A DNA stretch of 18,428 nucleotides from Clostridia bacterium. GTDB lineage: Bacteria; Bacillota_A; Clostridia; Christensenellales; Aristaeellaceae. Each line of letters begins with the position of its first letter. The stretch's first letter is position 1. Below, in pieces: positions 6,684 through 13,936 of the stretch. Below the pieces are notes generated by a model that worked only from the letters and a program-made list of their open reading frames with translations, did no database searches and was not told where the DNA came from. The translations under genes and the position numbers were made by a program. The DNA lies in assembly GCA_017432405.1 (NCBI GenBank), contig JAFRJF010000178.1, forward strand, positions 1 to 18,428, in the 5' to 3' direction.

Positions 6684-8622
6684 AGCCTTCGACCTCCACG
6701 ATTGGAAGGGTAAACCAGAATTTTGCGCCGTGGGGCCTGACGTTTTCCACGCCGATTTCGCCCCCGTGGGCTTGCACGATGCTCTTGCAAAGCGCCAGCC
6801 CCAGCCCGATGCCCCGGCGGCTGTCCGGGGAGCGCTTCACGCCGGTGTAAAACATGTCGAACACCCGGCTCTCGTCGCCGGGCGGCACGCCCTGCCCGTC
6901 GTCCGCCACCCAGATCAGCGCCATGCCATCCTTCCGCCGGATGCCGACGGTGATCCGCGCGCCTTCGGGCGTATACTTCACCGCGTTGTTCAGAAGGTTC
7001 ACCAGCACCTGCACGATCAGCCCCGCGTCCATGCGGGCCAGCAGCATCTCCTCCGGCAGGTCCGTTGCGATGTGCCGCCGGGCCGCGTCACGGTCGATGT
7101 GCCGCAGGGCTTCCTCCACCGTATCCGCCACCAGCTCGGTCTGCAGGTTCAGCTTCATGGCGCCGTTTTCGGTGCGGGTGATGGTGAGCAGGTTCTCCAC
7201 CAGGCCGTTCAGCCAGATGGCGTCGTCATAGATGGAGGTGTAAAGCCGCTTGAGGCTTTCATCGCCCAGCTGTCCCTGGTTCTCCACCAGGATGGCCGCG
7301 TTGCCGGAGATGCTGGTCAGGGGCGTGCGCAGGTCGTGGGAGATGGAGCGCAGCAGGTTGGCTCGCAGCGATTCCTGGCGGGCGTTTTCCTCGATGCGCT
7401 GCTTCTCACGGGTCATGTGATCCTTCTCCACCGCCAGGGCGCACTCGTCCAGTATGGAAATCATCAGGTTCTTGCGAAACTCGTCGATGGGCGGGGCGTT
7501 GTCGGCGCGTATGCCGATGACCGCCCACACCGTCCGTTCGCTGCGCACGGCCATGTACAGGCACTTGGCCTCCGGGAACACGCGGGTCGTGCGTCCGGCG
7601 TGCTTGCCGTTCTGGCGCACCCACTGCGCAGCCTTGCGCTCCGCTTCCAGGTCGATCCCCCCGAATCCGCCGTCCTGCTCGATGGCGCAGAGCGTGGGCG
7701 CGTCGAGGTCCGAATCATAGCACAGCACGCTGTGCTCCAACAACCGGCACAGCTGCTGCTGGACGACCTCCAGGATCGCCCGCTTTTCGTCCGCCTTTTG
7801 CAACAGCTGGCTGGTGGTCAGCAATACCTCCGTCTGGTAGGCCTTGTTTGCCGTCTGGATGGACTGGGCCTTGATGCGGCTGGTCAGCGAGCTGGACAGG
7901 AGCGCCGCCGTGAACATCACCGCGAAGGTGGCGAAGTAATCCGGGCTGGAGCGCAGCGAATAGTAGGGCTCGGTGAAGAAGAAGTTGAACACCAGCACCG
8001 AGAAGAACGAGGACAGCAGGCTGTAGATCGGGCCCGTGGTGACGAGGGCCACCGCCAGCACGCCGAGGATGTAGATCAGCACCACGTTGGTGATGGCCAG
8101 CCCGATGGCCGTGAACAGGAAGCCCACGCCGGTGCAGATCGCCAGGATCAGCGCCGCCCTGGCCAGGTCGACGGTGGAGAAGCGCCCCTTTCGGAAGAAC
8201 CGGCGACGCTGAAGCGGTTCGGCGTCGACGGTCAGCTGGTTCGGCACGATGATGATCTCCACGTTTGGGGCCAGCTCGTTGAGCCGCGACATCAGCGTCT
8301 CCTTCGGCGCGAACAGGCGCTTGTGCTCCGGGCTCTTGCCCAACACGATCTTTGTGATCCCGCTGACCCGCGCATACTCGGCAATGGCCGTGGCGGGGTC
8401 GTCGCCGTAGATCGTGGTCAGCAGCGCGCCGTGGCGCTCCGCAAGGGACAGGTGGTCGTGCACCGCCCGGGCGCGGGCTTCGTCGTAAAGCTCCGTGTCC
8501 TCCACGTAGAGCGCGATCAGCTCCGCGTCCATCGCGCCCGCGAGCGCCGCCGCGCGGCGAATCACGTCCGCGTTGGTGGGCGAAGCGGAAACGCACACCA
8601 ATATCCGCTCGTGTTCCGACAT
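6673..8622 (-). CDS. kdpD: KdpD-like sensor histidine kinase lacking the N-terminal KdpD domain
   Basis: A 649-residue membrane kinase. The order is a Usp-like domain (about 1-128, with ILVCVSASP and KIVLGKS), four closely spaced membrane helices (about 152-245, DUF4118), a GAF-like region (about 265-400), HisKA with His429 in SISHDLRTPLTSISGN, and HATPase with N-box LLNNAVKYTP (543-552), DDGQG (574-578) and GIGLGLALCK (604-613). Canonical KdpD is about 890 residues and begins with a roughly 210-residue Walker-A-containing sensor domain; that domain is absent, and the protein starts at Usp. In other Gram-positive KdpD proteins the Usp part binds c-di-AMP; whether this one does is inference. 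The ATG at 8622 has a close GGGGGAGG. It senses potassium-related signals and phosphorylates the adjacent KdpE. Confidence 0.92.
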   Translation of the reverse strand: MSEHERILVCVSASPTNADVIRRAAALAGAMDAELIALYVEDTELYDEARARAVHDHLSLAERHGALLTTIYGDDPATAIAEYARVSGITKIVLGKSPEHKRLFAPKETLMSRLNELAPNVEIIIVPNQLTVDAEPLQRRRFFRKGRFSTVDLARAALILAICTGVGFLFTAIGLAITNVVLIYILGVLAVALVTTGPIYSLLSSFFSVLVFNFFFTEPYYSLRSSPDYFATFAVMFTAALLSSSLTSRIKAQSIQTANKAYQTEVLLTTSQLLQKADEKRAILEVVQQQLCRLLEHSVLCYDSDLDAPTLCAIEQDGGFGGIDLEAERKAAQWVRQNGKHAGRTTRVFPEAKCLYMAVRSERTVWAVIGIRADNAPPIDEFRKNLMISILDECALAVEKDHMTREKQRIEENARQESLRANLLRSISHDLRTPLTSISGNAAILVENQGQLGDESLKRLYTSIYDDAIWLNGLVENLLTITRTENGAMKLNLQTELVADTVEEALRHIDRDAARRHIATDLPEEMLLARMDAGLIVQVLVNLLNNAVKYTPEGARITVGIRRKDGMALIWVADDGQGVPPGDESRVFDMFYTGVKRSPDSRRGIGLGLALCKSIVQAHGGEIGVENVRPHGAKFWFTLPIVEVEGYEQ

Positions 8623-8652
8623 GCGCCTCCCCCTCAGTTTGCCGTTATTCCA

Positions 8653-8666
8653 CGTATTATATCACA
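8653..8666 (-). promoter_or_regulatory. Extended -10 promoter of the kdpD-kdpE-ktrB operon
   Basis: Minus strand reads TGATATAAT, with TATAAT at 8661-8656: an extended -10 element with no good -35 at 17 bases (CTTCCC). The start would be about 30 bases upstream of the kdpD ATG. Confidence 0.6.
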
Positions 8667-8698
8667 TATTCCATAAAAGGGAAGATAAAAAAACAGGC

Positions 8699-8769
8699 GA
8701 CGCATTAAGGCGGCATAAAGACGAAGCGCGCTTTATGCCGTCTTAATGCGTCATATACAGCCTTAATGG
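8699..8769. promoter_or_regulatory. Large inverted repeat of CTT(A/T)ATG boxes, candidate KdpE operator
   Basis: Arms 8699-8720 and 8731-8752 are complementary over 22 positions with one G-T difference and a 10-base loop. Each arm contains two boxes: CTTTATGC (8731) and CTTAATGC (8742), spaced 11 bases as direct repeats, and their complements in the left arm. A fifth box, CTTAATGG, follows at 8762-8769 next to the expected ktrA -35 region. Direct repeats about one helical turn apart are what OmpR-family regulators bind. It lies in the divergent spacer between the two halves of the potassium module. Binding by KdpE is inference. Confidence 0.6.
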
Positions 8770-8795
8770 CGTGTTCATGGCCCGGATGATACAAT
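8767..8795 (+). promoter_or_regulatory. Promoter of ktrA with weak -35
   Basis: The -10 is TACAAT (8790-8795). At 17 bases upstream only TGGCGT is found, overlapping the last CTTAATGG box, which suggests an activator-dependent promoter. Confidence 0.45.
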
Positions 8796-8824
8796 AACCT
8801 CCATAAAAAACGCGGGAGGCATCC

Positions 8825-9472
8825 ATGAAAAACATACTGTTGATCGGCCTGGGCCGGTTCGGACGCCACATGGCCCAGAAGCTTCACGACCTGAACCACC
8901 AGGTGCTCGCCATCGACAAGGACGAACGCCGGGTGCAGGACGCCATGGCCTACGTCACAAACGCCGAGATCGGCGATGCCACCGACCCCACGCTGATCGA
9001 CGCGCTCGGGGTGGAGGAGTTCGACCTGTGCGTCGTCACCATGGGCCACGATCTGCAGGCTTCGCTGGAAATCACTTCGCTTTTGAAAAAGCGGGGCGCG
9101 CCCTTCGTGCTGGCGCGCGTCGCCCGCGACGCACACGCCCAGTTTCTGCTTGCCTGTGGCGCGGACGAGGTGATCTATCCCGAAAAGCAGACGGCCATCT
9201 GGGCCGCCGTGCGCTACAGCGGCAATCACATCTTCGATTTCATTCGCCTCTCGCCGGAATACGCGATCTACGAAACCGGAATTCCCGACAGCTGGATCGG
9301 GCACACCGTGGTCGACCTGGCAGTTCGTCAGAAATACCGCCTGAACATACTCGCCATCCGCAGAAATGGCCAGGTGATGCCGATGCCGGGCCCTTCCCAT
9401 CAGTTTTGCCGGGATGAGCGCATCATCCTGTTGGGCGAAGAGAAGGACGTGCAGAAGTTCCTGCGGTTCTGA
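8825..9472 (+). CDS. ktrA: KtrA/TrkA family RCK regulatory subunit of potassium uptake
   Basis: A 215-residue cytoplasmic ring-forming subunit that gates the KtrB/TrkH channel in response to bound nucleotide (ATP/ADP or NAD(H)) and other ligands. The RCK_N Rossmann domain (about 1-130) has GLGRFGRHMA with the glycine motif, the acidic end of strand two in AIDKDE, and GDATDPTLI. The RCK_C domain follows (about 140-215, TVVDLAVRQKYRLNILAI...DERIILLG). A single RCK unit fits KtrA rather than the two-unit proteobacterial TrkA. GGGAGGC lies five bases before the ATG. It is divergent from kdpD and is followed closely by a small membrane protein gene. Its partner channel is the last gene of the opposite operon. 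Confidence 0.93.
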   Translation: MKNILLIGLGRFGRHMAQKLHDLNHQVLAIDKDERRVQDAMAYVTNAEIGDATDPTLIDALGVEEFDLCVVTMGHDLQASLEITSLLKKRGAPFVLARVARDAHAQFLLACGADEVIYPEKQTAIWAAVRYSGNHIFDFIRLSPEYAIYETGIPDSWIGHTVVDLAVRQKYRLNILAIRRNGQVMPMPGPSHQFCRDERIILLGEEKDVQKFLRF

Positions 9473-9493
9473 CGCAAAAGGAGGCCCCCGCAC

Positions 9494-9613
9494 ATGACAG
9501 ACATCCTGTTGGCGCTTGCCTTTGGAATATCCATTTTGATCGGCTTTTGGATGGTGTCGCGACTGGACCGTTTCTGGGATAAGTGGAAAGGCGGCGGCAA
9601 AGACATAAAATGA
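9494..9613 (+). CDS. 39-residue single-pass membrane protein downstream of ktrA
   Basis: The ORF starts ATG at 9494, preceded by AAAAGGAGG with eight bases between, and lies only 21 bases after the ktrA stop, so it is very likely co-expressed with ktrA. The protein begins MTDILLALAFGISILIGFWM and continues VSRLDRFWDKWKGGGKDIK: one hydrophobic helix (about residues 3-21) and a positively charged, Trp-containing tail predicted to be cytoplasmic. It is too short for usual gene calling. I do not recognise a named family. KdpF (about 29 residues, a Kdp-complex stabiliser) is similar in concept but not in sequence. An accessory subunit of the Ktr channel is a reasonable guess only. Confidence 0.7.
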   Translation: MTDILLALAFGISILIGFWMVSRLDRFWDKWKGGGKDIK

Positions 9614-9693
9614 CTTTAATTCGACTTTGGTATTTAATATAATTCGTAAATATATCAGAAGTGTAGAGATATTATGTATAATCGGCAGATTTA

Positions 9694-9723
9694 TTGCCTC
9701 CCGAGTTTTTGGGGTGCTATAAT
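9694..9723 (+). promoter_or_regulatory. Extended -10 promoter of the small SH3-like exported protein
   Basis: TTGCCT (9694-9699), an 18-base spacer, TATAAT (9718-9723) preceded by TG (TGCTATAAT). Two more TATAAT hexamers lie upstream at 9638-9643 and 9677-9682, about 40 bases apart; neither has a convincing -35. The whole 9614-9763 spacer is A+T-rich. Confidence 0.6.
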
Positions 9724-9763
9724 TTTATTATAACAATCGCATACGGCAGGGAGGAAACCACAA

Positions 9764-10225
9764 ATGAAGAAAATCATTGTTACTGTACTGGCTGTTTCGC
9801 TGCTTCTGGCCATGTTCTGCGCCCAGGCGCTGGCCAGCCATGGCGACATCACCGTCAGGGCGGCGAAGCTCTACGCGGATTCCGCAATGACGGAATATGT
9901 GGGCACGGTTCCGGCCTACACCGCGCTGGTCGTGCGCGCCAACGAATCCTATACCGACGTCTATTACAACGGCAAAGTGTACTACACGAAGGGCTCCAAC
10001 CTGCTGAACAAGTCCAGGCTGGGCGATTACCTCGCCACCCTGGGCAGGGGCACGAAGGTCTATCAGCGCGCCGACAGCGACGCCAACAGCTATACGCTGA
10101 AGAAGAGCGGCCCGGTGCAGATCTGCGCGGTCAATGGCGACTGGGCGCTGGTTCAGACCCTGGGCGAGCGCGGGCTGTACGCCTTCGTGAAGATCGATAA
10201 GCTGAAGAACATCACCAGGTTCTGA
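9764..10225 (+). CDS. Small exported protein with SH3-like segments
   Basis: A 153-residue protein with a clear signal peptide (KK, a hydrophobic core to about residue 20, then AQALA before the mature SHGD). The mature part appears to hold two SH3-like segments: about 27-80 (GDITVRAAKLYADSAMTEY, TALVVRAN, GKVYYTKGSNLL) and about 93-150 (GRGTKVYQRADSD, GPVQICAVNGDWALVQ, RGLYAFVKIDKL). The pattern of small residues, W/Y and a final KxxxL resembles bacterial SH3 domains that bind cell-wall peptides. GGGAGG lies about ten bases before the ATG. It has its own promoter and a following hairpin, so it is probably monocistronic. The domain call is by eye and the function is unknown. Confidence 0.75.
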   Translation: MKKIIVTVLAVSLLLAMFCAQALASHGDITVRAAKLYADSAMTEYVGTVPAYTALVVRANESYTDVYYNGKVYYTKGSNLLNKSRLGDYLATLGRGTKVYQRADSDANSYTLKKSGPVQICAVNGDWALVQTLGERGLYAFVKIDKLKNITRF

Positions 10226-10241
10226 TGGGCCAATATGCGCC

Positions 10242-10280
10242 AAGAGGGAAGCGCTCCGGGAAGGGGCGCTTCCCTCTTTC
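10242..10280 (+). terminator. Hairpin terminator after the SH3-like gene
   Basis: Perfect 13-bp stem AAGAGGGAAGCGC (10242-10254) with 10266-10278 and an 11-base loop, 16 bases after the stop codon. Only a short T run follows, so efficiency may be modest. Confidence 0.65.
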
Positions 10281-10365
10281 GCGCACATGGAGTTTGTCGA
10301 CATTGAAGCCAAGGCGTAAAAAAATTAATACAATTGCAAAGCCGATACCAATCGACAGGGTCTTG

Positions 10366-10374
10366 TGATATAAT
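10366..10374 (+). promoter_or_regulatory. Extended -10 promoter of the triple-repeat protein gene
   Basis: TGATATAAT at 10366-10374; no good -35 is seen. The ATG at 10414 is 40 bases downstream. The same TGATATAAT element precedes kdpD on the other strand. Confidence 0.55.
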
Positions 10375-10413
10375 GTATCCGGAGTGATATCCCCTGGAAA
10401 GGAGCGAAAGCAG

Positions 10414-12012
10414 ATGAGAACAAAGCTGTTTTGCCTGACGCTGTGCCTGGCGCTGTCGGTGCTTCCCTTCGCCCTGGGCGAGGCGGCGGACGCTGGGCAG
10501 ATGCGCAGGCTGCGCCTGGGCAGTTCGATTTACACCATTGAGATCGACGGGAGCTTCCAGTACGGGCCGGTGACGGAGGCGGACGTGGCACAGGGCCAGG
10601 TGGCCTACCTGTACAGCGACGCGCTGGCCGTGGATTTTGACATCTACCAGCCGGGCGCGGCCGACGGACAGCCGTCGCTGGCGGAATACGTGGCCGGGGA
10701 GGCCGCAGCCTGGGGCGACGCCGACGGGGTCGTGACGGACGGCGAGATCAACGGCATCCCGGTGGGTTGGTATTATCGGGTGGAGTCCTGGAACGGCGTG
10801 GAATACCCGACCGTCACCTATGTGCTGGACGACGGCGAGGGCTTCGTCGAGGTCGTGTTCTGGCTGGACGGCGAGGACGCCGAGGCCGTGGCCCGGGGCA
10901 TGATCGACACCCTGGCCGTGGACAACCTGGCCCCGGTGCGGCTGGGCACCTCTCCCTATTACCTGTTTTGCAGCGCCAGCTTTCGCGAGGGCGGCATGAC
11001 CAGCGCGGACGTGGCCGAGGGCCAGGTGGGCTATTGGCTCAGCGACGAGACGCTGCTGGACTTCGACGTCTACCAGCACGGCAAGGCGGGCCTGCCGGAG
11101 CGCCTTGCGGACTACGTGGCCGGGGAGGCCGCCGCGTACCACGCCGACGCGTTTGAGACGGACGCGGAGGTCAACGGCATCCCGGTGGGCTGGTACCGCT
11201 CCGTGGGGAGCTGGGAGGGCGAGGACTACGAGACCCTCACCTGCGTGCTGGACGCCGGCGACAATTACGTCACGGTCGTGTTCTGGCTGGACGGCCTGAC
11301 CGCCGGGGCGGAGGCCGACGCCATCCTCCATTCCCTCTGGAGGGACGACGCGCCCGAGGAGGCCGATGGGACGCCCGGCGAAGGCGACGGGGCGGCTCAG
11401 GCCACCCGGACGCTGCGGCTGGGCAGCTCGCCGTTCACCCTCACGGTGCCCGCCGGCTTTGTGGAGGGCGAGATGACCCAGGAGGACATCGAGGACGACC
11501 AGGTGGCCTACTGGTACAGCAACGACACCCTGCTGGACTTCGACGTCTACCAGTTCAGCAAGGACGGCTATCCCGACGCGCTGGCCGTCTACGTGGAGGA
11601 CGAGACCAGCGGCTACAACGAGGTCACGGACCTGGTGAAGGACGGCGAGGTCAACGGCATTCCCGCCGCCTGGTACCGCACCGTCGAGGAATACCAGGAC
11701 GTGGCGTTCAACACCCTCACCTACATACTGGACGGCGGGAACGAATACGTCGAGGTGGTCTTCTGGCTGGACGGCGACAACGCCGACGCCGAGGCCGACG
11801 CCATCATCCACACCCTGAGCCGGGACGACGGCGACGGGGAGGGCGCGGTGCTGGTCGAGGCCCAGGAGGAGACCACCACGGCCCGGCGCACCGGCGCGGA
11901 GGACTCCGGGGCGGAGGCCGGGGAAGCGCTGACGGAAGAGCCGGCCGGGGCGGACGCGCCGGAGGACGGTACCGACGCGATCGACGCCGTGACGGACGAG
12001 GCCGGCGAATGA
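10414..12012 (+). CDS. Exported acidic protein with three copies of an unrecognised ~140-residue domain
   Basis: A 532-residue protein; the signal peptide (residues 1 to about 23) ends ALGEA. Three tandem domains start at residues 31, 173 and 332. Each opens with RLG(S/T)S and then shows a (Q)VAY/GYW(Y/L)SD/N segment, DF(D)xYQ, LAxYVxxE, xEINGIP or xEVNGIP, W(Y)R, Y(V/I)LD and VEVVFWLDG/VTVVFWLDG, ending in DAxxxxL. A low-complexity acidic Glu/Ala/Asp tail (about 475-532) follows, with no membrane anchor or sorting signal. I do not recognise the domain. Its length, beta-rich pattern and repeated NGIP-W core suggest a compact fold of the kind seen in small exported Clostridia proteins. GGAAAGGAG lies nine bases before the ATG; an upstream GTG at 10384 precedes this site and is rejected. 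The next gene follows after 37 bases, probably in one operon. Confidence 0.8.
   Translation: MRTKLFCLTLCLALSVLPFALGEAADAGQMRRLRLGSSIYTIEIDGSFQYGPVTEADVAQGQVAYLYSDALAVDFDIYQPGAADGQPSLAEYVAGEAAAWGDADGVVTDGEINGIPVGWYYRVESWNGVEYPTVTYVLDDGEGFVEVVFWLDGEDAEAVARGMIDTLAVDNLAPVRLGTSPYYLFCSASFREGGMTSADVAEGQVGYWLSDETLLDFDVYQHGKAGLPERLADYVAGEAAAYHADAFETDAEVNGIPVGWYRSVGSWEGEDYETLTCVLDAGDNYVTVVFWLDGLTAGAEADAILHSLWRDDAPEEADGTPGEGDGAAQATRTLRLGSSPFTLTVPAGFVEGEMTQEDIEDDQVAYWYSNDTLLDFDVYQFSKDGYPDALAVYVEDETSGYNEVTDLVKDGEVNGIPAAWYRTVEEYQDVAFNTLTYILDGGNEYVEVVFWLDGDNADAEADAIIHTLSRDDGDGEGAVLVEAQEETTTARRTGAEDSGAEAGEALTEEPAGADAPEDGTDAIDAVTDEAGE
10504..11829 (+). repeat. Three in-gene 420-nt domain repeats
   Basis: Repeat units lie at about 10504-10923, 10930-11349 and 11407-11829. 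Units 1 and 2 are separated by six bases. Units 2 and 3 are joined by a 57-base Glu/Gly/Ala-coding linker. They are diverged at DNA level but share short blocks such as AACGGCATCCC and TTCTGGCTGGACGGC. Confidence 0.8.
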
Positions 12013-12049
12013 CGGCTTGTTGGGAACGACCCCACAGGAGGAGAGAGAC

Positions 12050-13819
12050 ATGAAAAAGACTGTGTTGATGCTCGTCGCCGTCGCGCTGCTGGCGGCGCTG
12101 GGCGCGGGCGCTTTGGCTGCGGGCTGGACCGAGTACGTCAACAGGGACGGCGCGAAGGTCTATGCCGATTACACCACCGATTCCAAGGTCATCGCCACCC
12201 TCAACAAGGGCGACAAGGTGACCGTGCTGGACGTGGTGGACATGCGGGGCAAGTGGAACGAGGTCTCCATCAAGGTGAAGGGAAAGAAGAAGACCGGGTT
12301 CATGCTCAGCAAGTACCTGGACGAGAATCCCCCCTGCACCCACAAGTGGGGCAAGTGGAAGGTCGTCCGCGAGGCCACCTGCCAGAAGACGGGCCTGCGC
12401 CAGCGCAAGTGCTCCAGGTGCGGCGCGGTGGAGGAGGGTACGCTGCCAAAGACCGAGCATACCTACGGCAGGTGGAAGGTGACCAGGGAGCCCACCTGCA
12501 CCAAGGAGGGCCAGCGGACCCGCACCTGCACCGTATGCGGCCACAAGCAGACCCAGACCATTGAAAAGGAGCCCCACGATTGGGGCAAGTGGAACGTCAC
12601 GAAGGAGCCCACCTGTACCGCCAAGGGCAGCCGCACCCGCAAGTGCAGGGTCTGCGGCCGCAAGGAGGAGCAGGTGCTGGACAAGCTGCCCCACGACTTT
12701 GGCTCGTGGAAGGTGGAGAAAAAGGCCACCTGCACCGCCAAGGGCCTGCGCAGCCGCACCTGCCGGGACTGCAAATACAAGGAGGAGCAGTCCGTGGCCA
12801 TGCTGCCCCACGAATACAGCTGGGAGATCGTTACAGAGGCCACCGATCATTCCGCCGGCACCCGCCGGCAGGTGTGCAAGGTGTGCGGCCACGCCGAGCG
12901 CGCGGTTTCCTACGATCCCGAGGGCACGCTGCGCCGGGGCGCGAAGGGCAGCGCCGTGCGCGAGGTCCAGCAGCTGCTCGCAGACCAGGGCTACCTGACC
13001 CCCAACGGCGTGGACGGCATCTTCGGCGGCGGCATGGAGCGGGCCGTCATGCAGTTCCAGATGGATCAGAACCTCAATCCCGACGGCGTGGCCTGGCCCC
13101 AGACCATCCAGCGCCTGAACCACGACTTCGGGCCCTGGACCGTCACCGTACCGCTGACCCGGGAAGCCGACGGCGAGCGGATGCGCGTGTGCAAGGACTG
13201 CGGCTATGAGCAGATCGAGGCCATCGACGCCGGCGCCATCCGGACCCGGAGCCGGGGCGAAAACGTGCGCACCATCCAGAAGCTGCTGGGCGATATGGGC
13301 TACAACCCCGGCGCCTACGACGGCATCTACGGCGCGAAGCTGGACGTCGCCTATGCGGGCTTCGCCACCGACCACGGCGTGGACTTCCAGCCCGGCAGCC
13401 TGTGGCCCGCCCAGGTGGACGCGCTGGTCAACGGCTGGATGGCCGAGCAGAGCGAAGGCAGCTGGAAGGGCGCGGGTGTCGCGGGCGCGCCGGTGGAGCT
13501 GGCGCTGACCGTCACCCCCGCCGATGGCGCGGAGGATGGCGACGGCACGGTGACCTACGATTGGCGCCTGGAGAACCTGGGCAGCCAGTCCTGCACCTTT
13601 GAGGCGCTGCTGCTCAGCTACGGCGACGCCCCGGATTTCCGCCGGGATACCCTGACCCTGGTCATCGACGGCGCGCAGCTGAGGCCCAACGGGAAGAGCA
13701 GCGCTTCCGGCAGCTTCACCGTGGCTTCCGACTGGGGCGAGGGCCAGCTGAACTTCTGCGCCCTGGCCGTGGTGGAGCGGACCGGCGACCTGTACGACAG
13801 CAATGTGGTGAAATACTGA
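12050..13819 (+). CDS. Exported protein: SH3, Cys/His repeats, two peptidoglycan-binding domains, C-terminal beta domain
   Basis: A 589-residue protein. The signal peptide is residues 1 to about 24, followed by an SH3-like domain (about 26-92, ending GFMLSKYL). Four full Cys/His repeats of 39 residues (98-136, 137-175, 176-214, 215-253) have the pattern H-x-W/F-G-x-W-x-V-x4-(A/P)TC-x9-C-x2-C. A fifth, degenerate copy (254-292) keeps only the CxxC pair. Then comes PG_binding_1 (about 293-357, LRRGAKGSAVREVQQLL, GVDGIFGGGME). A sixth degenerate Cys repeat (358-395) is followed by a second PG-binding unit (396-466, RGENVRTIQKLLGDMGY, YDGIYG). A beta-rich tail (482-589) ends the protein. Three Cys plus one His per repeat could bind metal. 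AGGAGG lies eight bases before the ATG. The domains point to cell-wall binding; no enzyme domain is seen. Confidence 0.85.
   Translation: MKKTVLMLVAVALLAALGAGALAAGWTEYVNRDGAKVYADYTTDSKVIATLNKGDKVTVLDVVDMRGKWNEVSIKVKGKKKTGFMLSKYLDENPPCTHKWGKWKVVREATCQKTGLRQRKCSRCGAVEEGTLPKTEHTYGRWKVTREPTCTKEGQRTRTCTVCGHKQTQTIEKEPHDWGKWNVTKEPTCTAKGSRTRKCRVCGRKEEQVLDKLPHDFGSWKVEKKATCTAKGLRSRTCRDCKYKEEQSVAMLPHEYSWEIVTEATDHSAGTRRQVCKVCGHAERAVSYDPEGTLRRGAKGSAVREVQQLLADQGYLTPNGVDGIFGGGMERAVMQFQMDQNLNPDGVAWPQTIQRLNHDFGPWTVTVPLTREADGERMRVCKDCGYEQIEAIDAGAIRTRSRGENVRTIQKLLGDMGYNPGAYDGIYGAKLDVAYAGFATDHGVDFQPGSLWPAQVDALVNGWMAEQSEGSWKGAGVAGAPVELALTVTPADGAEDGDGTVTYDWRLENLGSQSCTFEALLLSYGDAPDFRRDTLTLVIDGAQLRPNGKSSASGSFTVASDWGEGQLNFCALAVVERTGDLYDSNVVKY
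12341..12925 (+). repeat. Tandem 117-nt Cys/His repeat units within the gene
   Basis: Five consecutive 39-codon units, each beginning with the His-x-(W/Y/F/D)-G-x-W block. Units 1-4 keep all three Cys; unit 5 has lost the first. A sixth unit lies apart near 13121-13234, after the first peptidoglycan-binding domain. Units 2 to 4 are most alike in DNA (GAGCCCACCTG, CGCACCTGC). Confidence 0.8.
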
Positions 13820-13847
13820 ACCGGGCGGTAGGTTCGTCCTTATACAT

Positions 13848-13895
13848 GCGCGGGGCTGCAGTGGCGGCCCAGAGGCCGCCGCTACAGCCCCGCGC
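13848..13895. repeat. 21-bp GC-rich hairpin between exported-protein genes
   Basis: Arms 13848-13868 and 13875-13895 pair over 21 positions with one mismatch and one G-T pair; the loop is CCAGAG. No T run follows, so it is not a standard terminator. It looks like a REP-type intergenic palindrome or an mRNA processing or stability hairpin within the 117-base spacer. Confidence 0.65.
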
Positions 13896-13936
13896 TGAGG
13901 ATCGAACAGACGACCGGCAAACCCTTTCGGAGGTAA

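Noticed and set aside
6607..8676. Long plus-strand open frame opposite kdpD
   Set aside because: It mirrors the kdpD coding frame. The translation has no recognisable motif and is rich in His, Gln, Arg and Val, typical of an antisense shadow.
13848..13895. Rho-independent terminator between the two exported-protein genes
   Set aside because: The hairpin is strong but is followed by TGAGGATCGAAC, not a T run.
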